This document shows, one piece after another, positions 46,317 to 53,780 of a DNA stretch of 64,000 nucleotides; position 1 is the stretch's first letter, and each line of letters opens with the position of its first letter. The position numbers and the translations under genes are program-made. Source of the stretch: JBBATK01 sp039810585 (GTDB lineage Bacteria; Bacteroidota; Ignavibacteria; Kapaibacteriales; NICIL-2); NCBI GenBank assembly GCA_039810585.1, contig JBDHXF010000006.1, positions 1 to 64,000 on the forward strand, in the 5' to 3' direction. The notes below the pieces were generated by a model. It made no database searches and had not been told where the DNA came from. It was given only the letters and a program-made list of their open reading frames with translations.

Positions 46317-47207
46317 TTATTCCTTCGAGTACACAACAGTGTGTGGATGACTTTGCAACGTGAATGCGCTCGAAATCCCGTGAAGCGATTCCGAGTGCCC
46401 GATGAACATGTAGCCTCCGGGATTCAACGCGTCGTACAGATCCGACACGATTTGAATCTTGGATTCTTTGTTGAAATAGATCAACACATTGCAGCAATAG
46501 ATCACGTCGAACTGGCGCATCGTGCGCATCTTGGCGTGATCGTAGAGGTTGCAATGTTCGAAGCGCACGTAGGGTCGGAGTTGGTCTGAGACCACGTAGT
46601 TCTGTCCCTCAACCTTCAAGTACTTCTTCATGTAGTATTCCGGCATACTGCGAACGGAGAACTGACGGTACACGCCTCGTCGGGCTGTAGCCAGCACTTC
46701 CGCATTGATGTCGGTTCCCACTATTTCCAGATCGACCGTCGGATACTTGGGCTTTATTTTTTCCAGGAAAATCATCGCCAGAGTATAGGCTTCTTCACCG
46801 CTGGAACTGGCCGAACTCCAGATGCGGAGCTTCTTTCGAGGTGAGGCTGCCTTGGCTGCAAGAATCTTGGGAATCAACGCCTTCTCCAGCACTTCGAACT
46901 GGGCGTCGTTGCGGAAAAAGTAGGTTTCGTTAATCGTGACGTGATTGAACAACTCTTGCAGTTCTGCTGCAGCTCCGGCAGAGCTGCGCAGGTGGCGCAG
47001 ATATTCCTCGAAGCTGTGCATGTTGAGCAGACGCAGACGTTTTCCCAAACGACCTTCCAGCAAATACTTCTTCATATCCTGGAAGTAGATGCCGGTTTTC
47101 TGGTAGATGAACTCGCGCAGATGGGCAAAGGTCTCGTCCGACATCACCACAGCCGGTGTGGGCGCTGCCAGATTAAGCGAGGTGGGAAGTTTAAACGTGC
47201 TTTCCAT
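46317..47207 (-). CDS. cheR: Chemotaxis protein methyltransferase CheR
   Basis: A 296-residue protein. The N-terminal CheR helical domain ('LREFIYQKTGIYFQDMKKYLLEGRL') is followed by the SAM-binding methyltransferase domain ('LRIWSSASSSGEEAYTLAM', 'VGTDINAEVLATARRGVY', 'DVIYCCNVLIYFNKESK'). It methylates receptor glutamates with S-adenosylmethionine. The ATG overlaps the TAA of a small upstream ORF (TAATG), implying coupled translation. Length and motifs are normal. Confidence 0.96.
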   Translation of the reverse strand: MESTFKLPTSLNLAAPTPAVVMSDETFAHLREFIYQKTGIYFQDMKKYLLEGRLGKRLRLLNMHSFEEYLRHLRSSAGAAAELQELFNHVTINETYFFRNDAQFEVLEKALIPKILAAKAASPRKKLRIWSSASSSGEEAYTLAMIFLEKIKPKYPTVDLEIVGTDINAEVLATARRGVYRQFSVRSMPEYYMKKYLKVEGQNYVVSDQLRPYVRFEHCNLYDHAKMRTMRQFDVIYCCNVLIYFNKESKIQIVSDLYDALNPGGYMFIGHSESLHGISSAFTLQSHPHTVVYSKE

Positions 47208-47374
47208 TAGAATGCGCTCTCGCCCTCGCTGGATTCGTCCAACATCATGGCTTGATCGTAGTCGAGCATCATGAGAATATCGTCCACCATGGTTCTCGTT
47301 TCATCATGCATGTGCGCACGCAAGTGCGCAAGAATTGAGAACACCTGAGCGACCGTTTCTCCGCCGGCTTCCAT
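47207..47374 (-). CDS. Small acidic ORF between the HEAT gene and cheR
   Basis: A 55-residue frame (MEAGGETVAQVFSILAHLRA..., ending ESSEGESAF), largely helical and acidic, and Met-rich in the middle ('DDILMMLDYDQAMML'). It is too short for most gene callers. Two facts support translation: its TAA overlaps the cheR ATG (TAATG), and without it cheR would have a 180-bp untranslated gap inside a tightly packed operon. It lies in the same frame as the HEAT gene, 15 nt beyond that gene's TAA. It could therefore be a separate small chemotaxis protein or the severed C-terminus of the HEAT protein. No family is recognised. Confidence 0.6.
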   Translation of the reverse strand: MEAGGETVAQVFSILAHLRAHMHDETRTMVDDILMMLDYDQAMMLDESSEGESAF

Positions 47375-47389
47375 CACCACCGAACAGTG

Positions 47390-48421
47390 TTAGCGGAATA
47401 CCGTGAGCAATACCAACTGCTGAGCGGATTCAAGGCTCACGTCCGTACTCATGAGTATCTGTAAGATTTCTTCCAATGCGCGCGGACGCTGTCCGATAGC
47501 TTTAACCAACACAGCATCTAATGCCGCACTATGTCCGGCCACGCTCACCAGTGTCATCAAGGCATCGCTCTCCGGGAAGGACGCCAGTGCACTGGCGGCC
47601 GCCATCGCATAGGCCTCGTTTGAAGAATGCAGCATGGCGGAGAGCGACATGGCAAAACCGCGGAGTTCCTCCGTGCTGCCATATCGCTGCTGATGAATGC
47701 GAATGAGTGCATACATCGCTGCGTGTTGGACTTCTGCTATGGGTGAAATAATCAATTCATGCAGGAAGGGCATTGCCAGCTCCGTTCCACACAGCGCGAG
47801 GGAGTCGAGGATGGTGGCCAGTAACAATTCATCAGGTTCAGCAGCGTCGAGTTGACGCTGCGCTTCTTCGAGCAGAAAGTGTTCGGCTTCATCACCGCCG
47901 ATTTTCCCCATGGCTTCGCAAATCGTTACGCGCATACTTTCATCGTTCTCGTGAAGACTCCGAAGTGCAGCGAGTGATTTGCGTGACTTCATATTACCCA
48001 ACGCTTCCACCACAGAAATGCGAACGTTATCATCCGGATCTCTGAGCAGCGCGCTCAACGCGTGATCGGCGCCATTGTCAGGGATGAGACCAAGGATATC
48101 TACCACAAACTTTCGCACGTCATGATCGGGGTTTGCAAGTGCAGGAACCAAGGCAGGAACTGCGCGAAGCTGCATGTTGATGAGGAGCAGTGAAGCGGCG
48201 TTGCGGACCACCAGATTTTTCTGATCCAGGCAACGCACGAGCTCTGTGTAGACTGCAGGACAACGCAAGGCTTCGAGCGAACTGAAGGCTGCTGCGCGTA
48301 CGCCCCGGGCGGAATCGCCAAGACCTTCGATCAAGCGTTGGACAGAGGCAGCGTTATCGGCGCTTGCCAATGATTCCATTTCCTGACGTCGCTCGTCCAC
48401 TGTGCTGTTGCTGTGTTCCAT
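47390..48421 (-). CDS. HEAT-repeat protein within the chemotaxis operon
   Basis: A 343-residue protein made of about nine HEAT repeats of some 31 residues ('VRAAAFSSLEAL', 'VVRNAASLLLINM', 'DVRKFVVDILGLI', 'NVRISVVEALGNM', 'SMRVTICEAMGKIG'). It probably acts as a soluble protein-binding scaffold. ATG 48421 (MEHSNSTVDE) is chosen because AAGGA lies 9 nt upstream; ATG 48430 and 48442 lack spacing or a site. It lies between cheW and cheR in the same direction, so it probably binds a chemosensory component such as a receptor, CheW or CheA (inference). HEAT proteins are known beside chemosensory clusters in other phyla but have no settled role. Confidence 0.85.
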   Translation of the reverse strand: MEHSNSTVDERRQEMESLASADNAASVQRLIEGLGDSARGVRAAAFSSLEALRCPAVYTELVRCLDQKNLVVRNAASLLLINMQLRAVPALVPALANPDHDVRKFVVDILGLIPDNGADHALSALLRDPDDNVRISVVEALGNMKSRKSLAALRSLHENDESMRVTICEAMGKIGGDEAEHFLLEEAQRQLDAAEPDELLLATILDSLALCGTELAMPFLHELIISPIAEVQHAAMYALIRIHQQRYGSTEELRGFAMSLSAMLHSSNEAYAMAAASALASFPESDALMTLVSVAGHSAALDAVLVKAIGQRPRALEEILQILMSTDVSLESAQQLVLLTVFR

Positions 48422-48484
48422 GTTTGTCATTCCTTGATTCATCCACCGACATTGTTGCGAGTTCGACGAGTGTGCGTAGACTGA

Positions 48485-48976
48485 CTAGATCACGGCATCA
48501 GCTGCGACGCTGAATTCTTCGTGCAACAGTTTTTCCGGATCGAGGAGGATAATGAGTCGCTCCTCAAACTTTGCCACGTTGCGGATGTACTCTGTTTGTG
48601 TGTTCCCGAGCATCGGCGGAGTGTCTTCAATCACAGACTGCGGAATACTGAGAACCTTTAGTACTTGGTCGACCACGAAGCCTACCACTTTGTCGCTCAA
48701 TTCCACCACGATAATGCGCGTGTTATGGTCGTGCTCAATGCGCTGAAAGCCAAACAGGGTGCGCAGATCGATCACCGGTATGACCTTACCGCGCAGGTTA
48801 ATCACGCCGTCGATATGATCTTTAGAGTTCGGTACGCGAGTCACATCCATCGTGCGGTTGATTTCCTGCACTTTCAGAATGTCCACACCATACTCCTCGC
48901 CATTGATCTTGAAGCTGACCACCTGGACAATAGAATCAATCGTCGTCGCCGTTTTCGAATGAGCAAAGGTTTCCAT
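48485..48976 (-). CDS. cheW: Chemotaxis coupling protein CheW
   Basis: A 163-residue protein with the CheW beta-barrel: 'VVSFKINGEEYGVDILKVQEI', 'VPNSKDHIDGVINLRGKVIPVIDLR' (the conserved hinge) and 'IVVELSDKVVGFVVDQVLKVL'. It links receptors to CheA. GAGGT lies 4 nt before the ATG. It is the first gene of the chemotaxis operon, so the operon promoter should lie in the 450-bp region upstream. Confidence 0.96.
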   Translation of the reverse strand: METFAHSKTATTIDSIVQVVSFKINGEEYGVDILKVQEINRTMDVTRVPNSKDHIDGVINLRGKVIPVIDLRTLFGFQRIEHDHNTRIIVVELSDKVVGFVVDQVLKVLSIPQSVIEDTPPMLGNTQTEYIRNVAKFEERLIILLDPEKLLHEEFSVAADAVI

Positions 48977-49431
48977 AACACCTCAAATAGGAATAGTTGT
49001 TGATTTGCTGAAGTAAATCGTCAGGAGAATGACAATACGTGCCTGCGCAAGCGCAGAACACGTCGTGTGCTGTCGATGCCAACTCTCTGTGCACCGTTCA
49101 TTGTCATGAGGTATGTGCAGACATACTATGTTCATCTGCTTACTCCACCACAATACCGACTTGTTATTGGCATTTATGACCCAAAACACCAATACACAAA
49201 CACGGGCTTTCGCTGAATTATCGACCAAAAGGGCGAAGAATGAAATGTCAACGTGGCGGAAAAAGTCCACGAGTCAGCTTCAATGAGTACGTGAGTAAGT
49301 TCCCGTGGTGACTGAGCGACATCGCACTCCCTTAAAAAGCCGTCTTCAGTCGTCGTCACGATACTCACTTTGAAGTATGTTTAGTGCAGAGTCCCCTTTC
49401 GAGAGCGACAATTCTTGTATTTTGAGCTTCT
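48977..49431. other. Intergenic interval, che operon promoter region
   Basis: About 455 bp between divergent genes. It must hold the che operon promoter and that of the methyltransferase gene. A small CTGCGCAAGCGCAG hairpin lies near 49043-49056. I could not identify a clear sigma-28- or sigma-54-type promoter. Confidence 0.4.
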
Positions 49432-50163
49432 ATGGAAGAAAAAGTCTACCACTCAAATTTCCAGGTCGAGAGCTCCTATTGGTGGTTTACGGCCCGGGCA
49501 CACATCATCCACTCGCTCATCAATCATTATTGTTCGCTGGAAAAAGGCGCAACGGTGGTGGATGTGGGTTGTGGAACGGGAGGCTTTTTATCGGAATTGG
49601 CAAGAGACTACACAGCGGTGGGAACCGACACTTCGCCACTAGCGATAGAGTACTGTCGTAAGCGTGGTCTCGAACACCTACACCTCGGTCTACTTGACAC
49701 CTTCCCGCGAGACAAATACACCGTCGACGCGGTGACGATGTTAGATGTGATCGAACATATTGAGGACGACAAAGCAGTGGTCTCTGAGGTGTACAACCTC
49801 ATTCGTCCCGGCGGATACTTCATTGCCACCGTCCCCGCCAACGCCTGGATGTGGAGTGCGCACGATATCATTCACATGCATTACCGTCGTTACTCCAAAG
49901 CCCAATTCGCCAAACTCCTTGGCGACGCCGGCTTTGACATCGTGAAGCTCAGTTACTTCAATACTTTTCTTTTCCCCTTGGCGGCACTCAAGCGCATGAC
50001 ACAGCGCTCGCTCAAACCGGAAGACATCCACGCGGTAGTCGATCCCGTTCCCGGCATCGTCAACTCCCTATTCGACGGCATATTCAAAGCGGAAACTCCC
50101 TTCCTCAAATCCATGTCATTCCCCTTCGGCGTCAGTCTTGTAGCCATTTGTCGGCGGAAATAA
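49432..50163 (+). CDS. Class I SAM-dependent methyltransferase
   Basis: A 243-residue protein. An N-terminal segment 'YWWFTARAHIIHSLI' is typical of methyltransferases acting on lipid- or sugar-linked substrates. The SAM motif I is 'VVDVGCGTGGFLSELA', motif II is 'DAVTMLDVIEHIEDD' and motif III is 'LIRPGGYFIATVPAN'. 'HMHYRRYSKAQFAKLLGDAGF' follows, as in many glycan or quinone-type methyltransferases. A C-terminal hydrophobic segment ('FNTFLFPLAALKRM') hints at membrane association. The substrate is unknown. It is monocistronic and ends just before the palindromic tandem repeat. Confidence 0.87.
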   Translation: MEEKVYHSNFQVESSYWWFTARAHIIHSLINHYCSLEKGATVVDVGCGTGGFLSELARDYTAVGTDTSPLAIEYCRKRGLEHLHLGLLDTFPRDKYTVDAVTMLDVIEHIEDDKAVVSEVYNLIRPGGYFIATVPANAWMWSAHDIIHMHYRRYSKAQFAKLLGDAGFDIVKLSYFNTFLFPLAALKRMTQRSLKPEDIHAVVDPVPGIVNSLFDGIFKAETPFLKSMSFPFGVSLVAICRRK

Positions 50164-50222
50164 CGCTCTATTGTTCGTCAACTGTGATGGATGCCCGCAA
50201 CCTAATGAGCGTAGAGTTGAAG

Positions 50223-50335
50223 ATGCTCTAAAAGCACGTCTTTGCGAGCGAAGCGAAGCAATCCCGTCAGCGCAGATCATCGCATTGACGAGAATGCTTC
50301 GTCGCTTCGCTCCTCGCAGTGATGCGGAATTGTAC
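50223..50335 (+). repeat. 113-bp palindromic (REP-like) unit, copy 1
   Basis: The unit contains TTTGCGAGCGAAGCGAAGCA near its left end and the near-complement GCTTCGTCGCTTCGCTCCTCGCA near its right end, so it can fold into a long imperfect hairpin. The core TTGCGAGCGAAGCGAAGCAA resembles palindromic intergenic repeats seen in many bacterial genomes. Confidence 0.85.
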
Positions 50336-50448
50336 ATGCTCTGAAAGCAAGTCTTTGCGAGCGAATTGAAGCAATCCCGTCAGCGCAGATCATCGCATTG
50401 ACGAGATTGCTTCGTCGCTCCGCTCGTCGCAGCGACGCGGAATTGCAA
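50336..50448 (+). repeat. 113-bp palindromic (REP-like) unit, copy 2
   Basis: Directly adjoins copy 1 with no gap, and the central AAGCAATCCCGTCAGCGCAG stretch is identical in both. The inverted arms differ slightly (GCGAATTGAAGCA here). Confidence 0.85.
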
Positions 50449-50503
50449 CGAGTACACTCATTGACGACTCAATATCGAACATTAACTTCTTGCATATCCG
50501 CCG

Positions 50504-51220
50504 TCACACGCCCAGCAACTCCGCAACCTGTTCGTGCACTTGTTCCATCAGGGCAATTTCTTCATGGCGTGTGTACTCACGTGCTTCAATGGTCATCGGC
50601 TTGCCGATGCGCACAATCACTTTTCCCTTACGGAAGCGTAAGGTTGATTTCGGAAGGACGTGAAAGGTGCCGCTAATTGCGACGGGCACGATGGGACGTC
50701 CCGCCTTTATCGCCAGTATAAACGCACCACGTTTGAACTTTTGCAGAGAGCCGTCGGACGTACGTGTGCCTTCGGCAAAGACCATAAGGTCGGAGGGATC
50801 GTTAGTGATGGCATCGACGGTGTGTTGAACGGTACTCATGGCATCGCGAGCTTTTTCCCGCACGATGGGAACGAAAGTGGAGTATTTGAGCGACCAGCCC
50901 ATGAATGGTACTTTTTCCAGTTCCTTCTTGTACATGATGCGCACGTCACGCCTGAGCGCGACCTGCATCACCGGAATATCGAAGAGCGAGGAGTGATTGA
51001 CGATGAAGATGTACGACTGCTCTGGAGAGAGCAAGTCGAGTCCCTCAACCTTTACATCAACCCCAGAAAACCACAACACGCTGCGGCACCATGAGCGCAC
51101 GTAGCCATAACAAATCTGTGCCCGACCGCCAAGAAGACTATGCGACAAGAAGGCAATACCGTGCAGAACCGTGGTACACACGATCCCAAACGTGCGCAGG
51201 ATATATTCAGGAATGTTCAC
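50504..51220 (-). CDS. 1-acyl-sn-glycerol-3-phosphate acyltransferase (PlsC family)
   Basis: A 238-residue protein with an N-terminal membrane segment. The acyltransferase motifs are in order: NHSSLFD (residues 75-81, the H-x4-D catalytic pair), 'STFVPIVRE' near 115, 'VFAEGTRTSDG' near 147 and 'GRPIVPVAISG' near 174. It would acylate lysophosphatidic acid to phosphatidic acid in phospholipid synthesis. The start is GTG 51220 with no clear ribosome-binding site. It is divergent from the downstream tRNA gene by 75 bp. Confidence 0.9.
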   Translation of the reverse strand: MNIPEYILRTFGIVCTTVLHGIAFLSHSLLGGRAQICYGYVRSWCRSVLWFSGVDVKVEGLDLLSPEQSYIFIVNHSSLFDIPVMQVALRRDVRIMYKKELEKVPFMGWSLKYSTFVPIVREKARDAMSTVQHTVDAITNDPSDLMVFAEGTRTSDGSLQKFKRGAFILAIKAGRPIVPVAISGTFHVLPKSTLRFRKGKVIVRIGKPMTIEAREYTRHEEIALMEQVHEQVAELLGV

Positions 51221-51295
51221 GAGGTGACCGAGAATTGAAGGATGTCATGCAAATTTCGCGTAAATTTGTCTTTCGATCACTGCAGATCACACTCT

Positions 51296-51373
51296 GCTCG
51301 CTTAGCTCAGTCGGTTTAGAGCGTTCGCTTCACACGCGAGAGGTCACAAGTTCAAGTCTTGTAGCGAGCACCA
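51296..51373 (+). tRNA. tRNA-Val (anticodon CAC)
   Basis: It folds as a full cloverleaf. The acceptor stem is GCTCGCT/AGCGAGC, the D stem GCTC/GAGC, the anticodon stem TTCGC/GCGAG around loop TTCACAC (anticodon CAC, codon GTG), the variable loop AGGTC, and the T stem ACAAG/CTTGT with loop TTCAAGT. Discriminator A at 51370 and an encoded CCA tail at 51371-51373 follow. A terminator lies 10 bp later. Confidence 0.95.
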
Positions 51374-51383
51374 ACTCACCTTC

Positions 51384-51415
51384 AAGCCCCTTTCTTCGAG
51401 AGAGCGGGCTTTTTT
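51384..51415 (+). terminator. Intrinsic terminator of tRNA-Val
   Basis: The stem AAGCCC...GGGCTT is extended by TTTCT/AGAGA around a TTCG loop and followed by TTTTTT (51410-51415). Confidence 0.85.
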
Positions 51416-51814
51416 GTTGTGTGGAAGGCTAGGACACTCACGGACCTTTATCGACACATGGCGATTGCTATCCCTTGGCGCCTGGTCCGTATACTCCACT
51501 CACCCCCACTTTGTCATAAAAACGAACCCTATAACGATGCGCAGCACACTTCAGACGTGTACTGAGTAAGCAAGAGCTCGCACGTCTCAAAATCCATCCT
51601 GTAAAGAATTTTGGGTCAGCGATTCAAGCAGAGTAACTCGACAGCGAGCCACTCGCTCCCCCTCACAATCAGCTCCCCACAAACAGAAAAACCCCCAATC
51701 GCTGCAAAAACGAAAGGGAGTAGTTGCTTTTTCCACCACTTTATCCACATTTTGGACTGAAAGCGGTTCCCGAGTGGGTGGCTCACCACCGCAATGCTTG
51801 TGTGGAAATATGGA
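51416..51814. other. Intergenic interval with one copy of a dispersed repeat
   Basis: About 400 bp downstream of the tRNA. The right part (51643-51809) is a repeat shared with 62538-62704. The left part shows nothing recognisable. Confidence 0.6.
51643..51809 (+). repeat. 167-bp dispersed repeat, copy 1
   Basis: It starts with the palindrome AGCGAGCCACTCGCT, has a 110-bp core (51681-51790) identical to 62576-62685, contains TTATCCACA (51741-51749) and ends with GAGTGGGTGGCTCAC (51772-51786). There are no indels against the second copy. Confidence 0.92.
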
Positions 51815-52360
51815 TTACTTCTTTGCTAAGATGACGCCATCTATCACATGAATAATCCCATTCGATGCGCGGACGCTGGCGAGTACTTTGGCGTCATCGA
51901 TGTAGAGGGCGCCGTCTTTGCGGTGGATGGTGGCATTATTGCCATCGACCATACCCAGGACTTGGCCATCTTTGAGTGCGTCTGCTTCATACACGGCTAC
52001 TGCAACGTGGTGTTGTAGTATGTCAGCTAGTTTTTCTTTATTCTCGGGTTTAAGTAAATCTTCAACCGTGCCTTTGGGCAGCTTATCAAATGCAGCATTT
52101 GTTGGAGCGAATACAGTAAATGGTCCAGCATTAGCCAGTGAATTTACAAGATCGGCTGCTGTTACGGCAGTGACGAGTGTAGTGTGATCTGGTGATGCTA
52201 CTGCAACTTTCACAATGTCTTTTGCAGATGTTGTGTCAACAACGGCCGATTGTCCTGTTCCGCCGGAGAGCGATTGCTCATTAGTTTTTGATGTATCGGT
52301 TTTGCAAGCGCTCAGTACGATGCTCAGGCAAGCGATAACGAGCCATGTTCGAATATTCAT
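51815..52360 (-). CDS. Fasciclin (FAS1)-domain lipoprotein
   Basis: A 181-residue protein. The signal peptide has a lipobox at 'VLSAC' (C19). A single FAS1 domain covers about residues 55-180: 'TTLVTAVTAADLVNSLANAGPFTVFAPTNAAFDKLP' region, 'LADILQHHVAV' (YH-like motif) and 'ASNGIIHVIDGVIL'. FAS1 proteins mediate adhesion or matrix contact. AGAGGT lies 5 nt before the ATG. It lies about 100 bp downstream of the NnrS gene on the same strand. Whether it belongs to the nos/NnrS unit is uncertain; in other genomes small FAS1 proteins also occur near denitrification genes. Confidence 0.9.
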   Translation of the reverse strand: MNIRTWLVIACLSIVLSACKTDTSKTNEQSLSGGTGQSAVVDTTSAKDIVKVAVASPDHTTLVTAVTAADLVNSLANAGPFTVFAPTNAAFDKLPKGTVEDLLKPENKEKLADILQHHVAVAVYEADALKDGQVLGMVDGNNATIHRKDGALYIDDAKVLASVRASNGIIHVIDGVILAKK

Positions 52361-52466
52361 ACAAGACCTCTATGGATGTGAGAAGGAAATTGGTTGGGTA
52401 TGACGTAGTGTTTTATCTGGCGCGCAGATTTCCGGCGCTCCCCTAAGATTTCGTTTATTATTGCCG

Positions 52467-53762
52467 TTAAAACATCTTCCACTTTCTTTTTTCAGCGACG
52501 ACGCTGTAGCGCAGAACATTCCAAAACCACATTGCGAGCATGGTTATCCAAAGCATCGATGCATAAACGTAGTGAGATGTCTGTGTCTGTGGCCACCAGG
52601 AAACTGAGATCCGAGTAAGCGCAGCAACGATAATGCATGCTCCCATCCACGGAAGGTAACTGCGCTTTTCTTCTTCCTGTGCCTGCGCAACACCGCTATG
52701 TGATACACTGACTCGGATTGAAACCATGATCGTCATCAATCCAAAACCGCCAATGAAAGCCAAATGCCAGAGATGAACTGACTGCTCGGGAAATGCCAGA
52801 ACAAGTGCCGGCGTTAGCATCAGAGCCAGAATTGAAAACCAGATCATGAGCGAAAATCGATCCTTGCGCTCCGGCATTCGGTGAATGTGGAAGACACGAA
52901 AGCCCGACCACCACAAGGCAGCGCCAATGAGTACCGAACCGATGCGCGTGAGCATTTCACTCTCGCATACAAATCCAGCCACGACACTGAGGAGAATCAT
53001 CACATGTTCCGTCGTGACCAATAATGTTTGTGCTTTAAAATGCTGCTGACCATTAACCTCGGTCACGAGTTGAATTTTGTGGGCTTGACGCATGCCCAGA
53101 AAAGCCGGCAGTAATCGAAATCCAACTCCCAAGACCAACAGCAGGATCAAGCCTTTCAAAAAGAAGATTCGTGCAAATACATACATCACAAATGGCAGTT
53201 CGATCCATTGTGCCAGCACCAGAGTCAGAAGTGAAGCTGTACCCAAAGCAAGTGCTGCCGCCACAAAGAGAAAAGAGTCGGGAGGATTTTGTCCGCGCGC
53301 GCGAAATCGCTGTACTGCAAACACGTCCGTCCACACCATCATAAGTAGAAAACACATCAATGCCCATCGTTCGCTCATCAACACTTCAGCTACCAATGCA
53401 CCCATACTGCAAGCTAATAGTGGTAAAAGATCTCGAACTCTCGCTAATGCACTTTGAGTAAAGCGCGGAAAGGCAGTCCATAGAAAACCAGTCGCAAAAT
53501 TTAGCAGAAAGCCACCGCTCATCATGAGCGGATGAACACGGATGGGATTGCTTATCCACTGCACACTGTACAACACCCACACCATAGCTCCCACAAAGGC
53601 ATGCACAGCGCCTAGTGCAAACAAACTGCGATAGGGTTCGATTGGTGAGTCGAGCATACGACGAAGTGTAAAATCCTTTGCGGCTGCCGGCGTTCCTTCG
53701 TCCAATGCTGTTATGCCGGGCTTCCTTTTTTGGACGACTTCTTGCTCAGCACTGCTGTTCAT
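52467..53762 (-). CDS. nnrS: NnrS-family membrane protein
   Basis: A 431-residue protein with about 12 hydrophobic segments. NnrS features: 'HPLMMSGGFLLNFATGFLWTAFPRF' after TM2 (conserved H and G-F-L motif), 'FVMYVFARIFFLKGLILLLVLGVGFRLLPAF', and a later 'LWHLAFIGGFGLMTIMVSIRVSVSHSG' with conserved His. NnrS proteins are haem- and copper-containing membrane proteins made under nitrosative stress that protect cells against NO. It ends the nos gene run, 18 bp downstream of the Met-rich lipoprotein gene, so it is probably part of that transcript. The start is ATG 53762. Confidence 0.88.
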   Translation of the reverse strand: MNSSAEQEVVQKRKPGITALDEGTPAAAKDFTLRRMLDSPIEPYRSLFALGAVHAFVGAMVWVLYSVQWISNPIRVHPLMMSGGFLLNFATGFLWTAFPRFTQSALARVRDLLPLLACSMGALVAEVLMSERWALMCFLLMMVWTDVFAVQRFRARGQNPPDSFLFVAAALALGTASLLTLVLAQWIELPFVMYVFARIFFLKGLILLLVLGVGFRLLPAFLGMRQAHKIQLVTEVNGQQHFKAQTLLVTTEHVMILLSVVAGFVCESEMLTRIGSVLIGAALWWSGFRVFHIHRMPERKDRFSLMIWFSILALMLTPALVLAFPEQSVHLWHLAFIGGFGLMTIMVSIRVSVSHSGVAQAQEEEKRSYLPWMGACIIVAALTRISVSWWPQTQTSHYVYASMLWITMLAMWFWNVLRYSVVAEKRKWKMF

Positions 53763-53780
53763 AGCTCAGTGGTAGTAGTC

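Larger units (their letters stand above)
50164..50503. other. Intergenic interval filled mostly by a tandem palindromic repeat
   Basis: About 340 bp between convergent genes. Two 113-bp units occupy 50223-50448; nothing else is recognised. Confidence 0.7.
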
